From positions 62,001 to 126,000 of the forward strand of contig NBIV01000004.1 in NCBI GenBank assembly GCA_003194525.1: 64,000 bases of DNA. Direction: 5' to 3'. Positions 59,322 through 64,000 of this stretch are shown here, in pieces. Each line of letters begins with the position of its first letter. Positions within the stretch are counted from its first letter, which is position 1. A program made the position numbers and the translations under genes. Under the pieces are notes generated by a model. The model made no database searches. It saw only the letters and a program-made list of their open reading frames with translations, and was not told the origin of the DNA. Source of the stretch: Gracilariopsis chorda. Its lineage: Eukaryota > Rhodophyta > Florideophyceae > Gracilariales > Gracilariaceae.

Positions 59322-60710
59322 ATGGACACCAACAACAAGCGGTACGTTATCATTCAACCTTTCCACAATTCCGAAATTCCCCTTCCTACCCGTTTCCATG
59401 CGCCGATCATACGCCCTGTTCGTGCTGCGAGAACCTTTTCTTCGTACGCTGCATGCTGCATCGGCTTTGGGGTTGGAATACGCATTATTCGAACCCCTCT
59501 ACACTCTGTTGGGCGTTTCCCTCCCCCCCCCCGCACGATGCGCTTCATCTCACCATAATCGGTATGTAACTAACCGTTATTTGTTGTTATGTGTTGTTTC
59601 CTCGACAACTGTGTTCTCATGTCTGTAGTGGTAAGGGCACTAAAGATGCAGCTGATGATCGTGATAGTTTAGATCTAGACTCTATCATTCAGAGACTGCT
59701 GGAGGTATGTTTCGCTTGTCGTGTTGGCTCTCACTGTTGTACACATCATTGGCCTATTCAATGCACAATCTAACTCTCATGTCGTCTGTTTTTGCCCTCT
59801 CGTTTTTCACTATGTTCAGGTACGGGGTCAGCGTCCGGGAAGGCAAGTCAACTTAGAAGAAGCTGAGATTCGTACGCTATGTCTTCAAGCACGGTCCGTC
59901 TTCCTTCAACAAATGCCACTACTGGAGCTTGACGCTCCCATCAAAATTTGCGGTGATATTCATGGTCAATATCACGACTTGCTCCGCCTTTTCGAGTACG
60001 GCGGTTTTCCCCCCGACGCCAACTACTTGTTTCTGGGGGACTACGTCGATCGTGGAAGACAATCGATAGAGACGATTTGCCTATTGCTCGCATTCAAAGT
60101 CCGCTACCCCGAGAACTTCTTTATTCTACGCGGCAACCACGAGTGCGCAAGCATCAATCGCATCTATGGGTTTTACGACGAATGTCGCCGTCGTTACAAC
60201 GTGAAGCTGTGGAAAACGTTCTGCGATGTTTTCAACTGCCTGCCCGTTGCCGCCATTGTCGACGAGAAGATTTTTTGCACACATGGCGGCCTCTCCCCTG
60301 ACCACACATCTATGGAGCAGATAAGGAGAATAATGCGTCCTACAGACGTGCCGGACCAGGGCTTGCTGTGTGATCTGCTGTGGTCAGATCCAGACAAGGA
60401 TATCAAGGGATGGGGAGAAAACGACCGAGGCGTCTCGTTCACTTTTGGGGCTGATATAGTGGCCAGATTCCTGAATCGTTTCGACCTAGACCTTGTGTGT
60501 CGTGCACACCAGGTTGTGGAAGACGGTTACGAGTTCTTTGGCGATCGAAGACTTGTAACAATATTCTCAGCGCCCAACTACTGCGGGGAGTTCGACAATG
60601 CGGGCGCTATGATGAGTGTGGACGAAACGTTGATGTGCAGTTTCCAAATCCTGAAACCGGCAGAAAAGAAGCAACAAAACCCTAGGGCGTACAACCAGCA
60701 ACAGCGATGA
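59322..60710 (+). CDS. PP1: protein phosphatase 1 catalytic subunit, three exons
   Basis: Ser/Thr phosphatase controlling cell cycle, RNA processing and metabolism through regulatory subunits. Exons: 59322..59341, 59629..59704, 59820..60710; introns of 287 and 115 bp, GTACGT/GTAG and GTATGT/CAG. The spliced protein is 328 aa, family length, beginning MDTNNKRGKGTKDA and [19 protein letters not shown]. Metal and catalytic motifs are complete: [90 protein letters not shown] and [20 protein letters not shown]. The tail [10 protein letters not shown] replaces the usual RPPR end. The only gene in the window with two introns. Confidence 0.95.
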
Positions 60711-61815
60711 GTGAGGGAGAGCAATGAAAACAAAACAAAAGGTGTGAGTTTGAGAGATTGTTTGGTTGTCAAGTCGAAGACGAAGAAGCTGATTGTGTGT
60801 GTGTGTTTCCTTCTTTTTTTTTTTTTTTTTTTTTTTCCAAAGTGCTCGTTCAATGCTGTTCGGCTGGCATATGGTCGTGGCGTCACCGTAACAAGTGGTT
60901 GTTACGGTCTAAGTGATGCTGTCTGCTGTTGTACTAGGTGTTTTGTAGCTATATAGTTGGGTGTGTTGCTTGTGGTGAATTCCACGGGTTTGACGGGCTT
61001 TGCTGTGTGTGTGTTTATGTGTGTGTATGTGTGTGGTTGGGGTACGGCTAATACTGGCTGGGACAGAGGCGAGCGCCTTAACACTGCACGACGCGAAGGA
61101 GATGAGGCCTTTATTCTCTCATTAAACGACTAGTCGTAAGGAAGCGACCGTACTTGTGTTGTGCCGAGTGAGCTGTGCTCTTTATTTTTGTTAAGAATGT
61201 GTGTTTTCGTCGTGACAGGCTCTCTTGCCGTAGGCGAGAGTGGATACGTTTAGTTGCCTTCATAAGCGTTCTGTGTAGCGCGGCATGCTGTCGGGAGCGC
61301 GCCTTCCGTGTAACATAACAGATATAGCTTGACAACATGATGGTGCAAGTGTGCAAGTGCGCAAGTGCGCAAGTGAGAGCGTGTTGTGCCCGACCGATCC
61401 GTCCAATTGAAACAGCTCGCGGCACACAACGATCAGCGCCGCCGCGCCGCGCCCGCACAACGTAAGACGTTCGCCCGCCTCCAATATCTTCGCCGTATCG
61501 GTAGTGTACTGTATCATACCAACGCCGAATCGACCGCAACGGCGCGCTCCTCCGCCGCCTACAACAATACCCGTACAGCGGCGTGTGCGAAAACGCTAAA
61601 TATAGATACTTGTTTTGCAACTTTTTCATTTTTCGCCTTTTGTGCGTGCCCCATTATTTTATAACCGCTTCCTCTCTTTGCAGTTCGTATCTACAGCAGC
61701 ACACTTCGCGTGCTTGTTCGCTTTTATGCTTTCAGAATCGCTCGTTCTATGCACCGTTTCACCTTCCTCGCCGTGCCTGCATACTTAACCCCCCCCCCCC
61801 CCCACCCCATCGCGC
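60711..61815. other. intergenic DNA with homopolymer and dinucleotide tracts
   Basis: About 1.1 kb. A T20-T23 run lies at 60814..60837. TG-rich microsatellites are near 61005..61035. GTGCAAGTGTGCAAGTGCGC repeats near 61346. A C15 run at 61790..61803 sits just upstream of the VPS26 ATG. No gene is supported. Confidence 0.5.
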
Positions 61816-62769
61816 ATGGAAGCCGCTTTAGGCTTCATCGGCCTCGGCTCACCCTGCGACATATCCGTCGATCTAGACGCCGCCTCCACCCGCCGATACG
61901 TCAATCAAAACCCAACCTCCTCAACCCTTCACTCCTCAACAAAAAGCAACAATGACAATCCACTCTTGCTTCCGCTATTCACCGAGTCCGAAACCGTCAG
62001 CGGAAAAGTCACCGTGTCGCTCAAGGACGGCAAGCACATGCAGCACCGCGGCATTAAAATCGACTTTGTGGGAACCATAGAAATGGTCTATGATCGCGAA
62101 AACTCGCAGCAGTTCACCTCGTTGGAACGTCTGTTGGAGGACCCTGGAACGCTCACCGCCACCAAAACGTACCGCTTCGAATTCACAAACGTGGAAAAGA
62201 GCTACGATACGTACTCGGGAATCAACGTCAAACTGCGCTATTTTCTGCGCGTTTCCATTGTGCGCTCGCAGTATACGCAGGATATCTGCAAGCAGGTCGA
62301 TATCGCCGTGCAGCATCTGGTTGACAAACCGTTGTCAAACCAGGAAATTCGAATGGAAGTGGGTATTGAAGATTCTTTACATATTGAATTTGTGTACCAT
62401 AATAGCAAGTTTCATCTCACCGATGTGGTCATTGGCAGAATATACTTCATGTTAGTGCGAATTAACCTCAAGCGAATGGAACTGGAGATTCGCAAACGGG
62501 AAAGTGCGGGAACTGGTGCAAATGTGTACAATGAAACTGAAACTGTCATGAAGTTTGAAGTCATGGATGGCGCGCCTGTCAGAGGGGAAGTCATTCCTGT
62601 ACGCATGTTTCTTGGTGCATGTCGAGCGCTCACTCCATCATATAGATCTGTGAATAACAAGTTTTCTGTCAAGTACTATCTCAATCTTGTTCTGGTCGAT
62701 GAAACCGATCGTCGCTATTTCAAGCAATCTGAGATCACAATATGGAGAAAGTCGTACCAAACTGTATAA
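61816..62769 (+). CDS. VPS26: VPS26 retromer subunit
   Basis: 317-aa arrestin-fold subunit of retromer, which with VPS35 and VPS29 recycles receptors from endosomes to the Golgi. Family blocks: SGKVTVSLKDGKHMQHRGIK, IKIDFVGTIEMVYDR, FTNVEKSYDTYSGINVKLRY, FLRVSIVRSQY, SLHIEFVYHNSKFHLTDVVI, GRIYFMLVRINLKRMELEI, RGEVIPVRMFLG and FSVKYYLNLVLVDETDRRYF. Length is normal. The first 55 residues include a Ser/Asn-rich insertion after GSPCDISVDLD. Start ATG 61816, just after a C-rich stretch. Intronless. Confidence 0.95.
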   Translation: MEAALGFIGLGSPCDISVDLDAASTRRYVNQNPTSSTLHSSTKSNNDNPLLLPLFTESETVSGKVTVSLKDGKHMQHRGIKIDFVGTIEMVYDRENSQQFTSLERLLEDPGTLTATKTYRFEFTNVEKSYDTYSGINVKLRYFLRVSIVRSQYTQDICKQVDIAVQHLVDKPLSNQEIRMEVGIEDSLHIEFVYHNSKFHLTDVVIGRIYFMLVRINLKRMELEIRKRESAGTGANVYNETETVMKFEVMDGAPVRGEVIPVRMFLGACRALTPSYRSVNNKFSVKYYLNLVLVDETDRRYFKQSEITIWRKSYQTV

Positions 62770-63340
62770 AGCTTTCTTTTTTTTCTGACAAAGCACTTGG
62801 AGACGAATCCGGAACAAGTGTGCCGATTGCCACTTTGGTTTCGCGGCAACATACACCACGGGGATAACATAACGGAAGCAGGTGATACACCAGCGAGCGC
62901 TCGAAATTTTGTGGCCAGCGCTGCCCTGGCAAATGGCTATGCGACTTGCTTGAGAGTATGTCGGGCCTTGTGCAAAGGGTATTTGAGATAGTATGGAAGA
63001 CTGCATACGAAGGCAACTCTTTATTTCCCTGAGCCAATTTGTAGTCGGCGGGTGAGAGGGTTATGTTTACACAAAGTGAGGTTTTGTACAAGATGGATTT
63101 TTCAGTCGGGGATAAACAGCACACGCACTGGAAAGCATGTGAAGCTGGCTATCTCCGGCCATTTTTTGGTGAATCTAACCAGCTGGGGCTGTATGGCTGT
63201 TTGATGAACATGGCAGCCAGTGTGCTTCTCTCACTGAAGCAATGTGACGCAAGCAGCAATGGGTTGATTGATGCAGGAGCAAGGGTAACAAATGGCAGGA
63301 TGGTTGGCGTAGATAGGTGCACGGCGACGTATACGTCGTA
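62770..63340. other. intergenic DNA between convergent genes
   Basis: 571 bp between the VPS26 stop and the stop of the right-edge gene. Short open frames only; nothing recognised. Confidence 0.4.
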
Positions 63341-64000
63341 TTACTGGGCGGTATCGGTGTGGTTGGGATGTGCGTCGTTGGGCTCATTTTGGCTGAAACC
63401 CAGTGCTCCAGACATAAGCTTGCGCACGCGCTGGCGCTTCTCATCAGACAACACAGGCCCGTCTTGTTTGATTCGCTGCACGCGCTGTCTGATACGCTCG
63501 CCAACAGACGCATCCATAGCAACTGCAAATTGCGTCGTTCGCGCCTTGATGGCATCAATAATGGCAGGATTAAAGTAAACGGCAAGCACTGCCGCCAAAC
63601 CGACCGAGGCGACGATGGAGGTTGCTATACTTAAAGACGCCATGCCCAACATAGCCCCCTCCCCGTACTTTTCGCTTCCTGGTAAAGGACGTTGCGGAGT
63701 TGGTGTAGCAGTGCTTATATCTGCCAGTACGTTTAGCTTGCCGCTTCCCAAAACGCGCATCACGGAAGGGTCGAGCGTGTTTGCGGCAGCTGGATGGTGA
63801 GCTGCGAACGCGGTTGATTGAGAGCGCTGCACGCGGCGAGCAAGCTGCGAGGAGGATGACACTCGCAGTGGGGCATGTTTGTGGGATTGTTTGACTAACT
63901 GCGAGTAGGCGGATTGGGCAGATATGGAGGAGAGGGTATCGACGGTTGGAAGCGGTTTGTTGCGGGTGCTTCTGAGGGTTTGGATCTCGGTTTTGGAGAG
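63341..64000 (-). CDS. partial membrane protein, runs off the right edge
   Basis: The frame is open from the window edge to the stop at 63341, so at least 219 aa are visible and the start lies outside. The visible N-terminal part (LSKTEIQTLRSTRNKPLPTV and a Ser/Ala-rich stretch) is polar. One membrane helix, about MASLSIATSIVASVGLAAVLAV, is followed by a basic helical segment VGERIRQRVQRIKQDG and EKRQRVRKLMSGALGFS. I do not recognise the family. An intron between the edge and the Met codons inside is possible. Confidence 0.6.
   Translation of the reverse strand, partial: LSKTEIQTLRSTRNKPLPTVDTLSSISAQSAYSQLVKQSHKHAPLRVSSSSQLARRVQRSQSTAFAAHHPAAANTLDPSVMRVLGSGKLNVLADISTATPTPQRPLPGSEKYGEGAMLGMASLSIATSIVASVGLAAVLAVYFNPAIIDAIKARTTQFAVAMDASVGERIRQRVQRIKQDGPVLSDEKRQRVRKLMSGALGFSQNEPNDAHPNHTDTAQ

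Noticed and set aside
58369-59628. 419-codon and overlapping 292-codon Pro/Ser-rich frames
   Set aside because: Both follow from C-rich sequence upstream of PP1; one runs through the PP1 exon 1/intron 1 junction and neither has non-repetitive protein features.
1-64000. CRISPR array, operon, prophage or bacterial defence system
   Set aside because: No regular spacer array, and genes are eukaryotic with introns and alternating strands.

Overview
The window is nuclear DNA of a eukaryote with compact, nearly intronless genes. It codes for cytochrome c, a retromer subunit, a p24 cargo receptor, PP1, an ATM checkpoint kinase read as one uninterrupted 3,562-codon frame, and eukaryotic tRNA genes. 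Only three genes need introns (cytochrome c 1, HAD hydrolase 1, PP1 2), all short and GT-AG. Several proteins look plastid- or mitochondrion-targeted. The manganese-type CDF transporter, Xi-type GST and conserved plant/algal membrane protein point to an alga. Few introns, moderate GC and transposon-rich gaps suggest a red alga of the florideophyte (Chondrus/Gracilaria) kind; this is inference, not proof.

Layout. 0.2-8.3 kb: cytochrome c (-), HAD hydrolase (+), RING-H2 ligase (-), a membrane protein (-), tRNA-Gln(CTG), a hemerythrin-like protein (-), leucine aminopeptidase (+) and a proline-rich small protein (-). 9-14.1 kb: two near-identical tRNA-Gln(TTG) genes, an AGC kinase (-), an MLF-like acidic protein (+) and a SMIM4/UQCC5-like complex III factor (-). 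14-21.5 kb: a LINE-like relic, an ENPP phosphodiesterase (-) and a Xi-class GST (+) whose frame is broken by one extra A. 21.5-32.2 kb: ATM (-). 33.4-47.9 kb: p24 (+), DXO/Rai1 (-), an unrecognised 579-aa protein (+), a TLDc protein (-), a reductase-less flavohemoglobin-like globin (+), a CDF Mn transporter (+) and an RNA m5U methyltransferase (-). 48.1-56.9 kb: mobile DNA, with a dead Tc1/mariner copy, two diverged copies of a ~0.7-kb structured repeat, a second repeat family, and a degraded copy of the 19-kb GST gene split by a hAT transposon. 59.3-64 kb: PP1 (+), VPS26 (+) and a partial membrane protein running off the right edge (-).

Genes are mostly unrelated housekeeping genes in divergent or convergent pairs with very short 3' gaps; there is no operon or defence-island logic. 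The most informative signals are (i) the GST/pseudogene/hAT story, in which a dead paralogue reveals the original frame of the live gene, the insertion target site and part of the ancestral 3' flank; (ii) the two copies of a repeat whose hairpins are kept by compensatory change; (iii) a globin plus degenerate FAD domain with no NAD(P)H module; and (iv) a recurring intergenic motif, AAGGGTTA followed by GCGGTC or ATTGCTA, often as an inverted pair.
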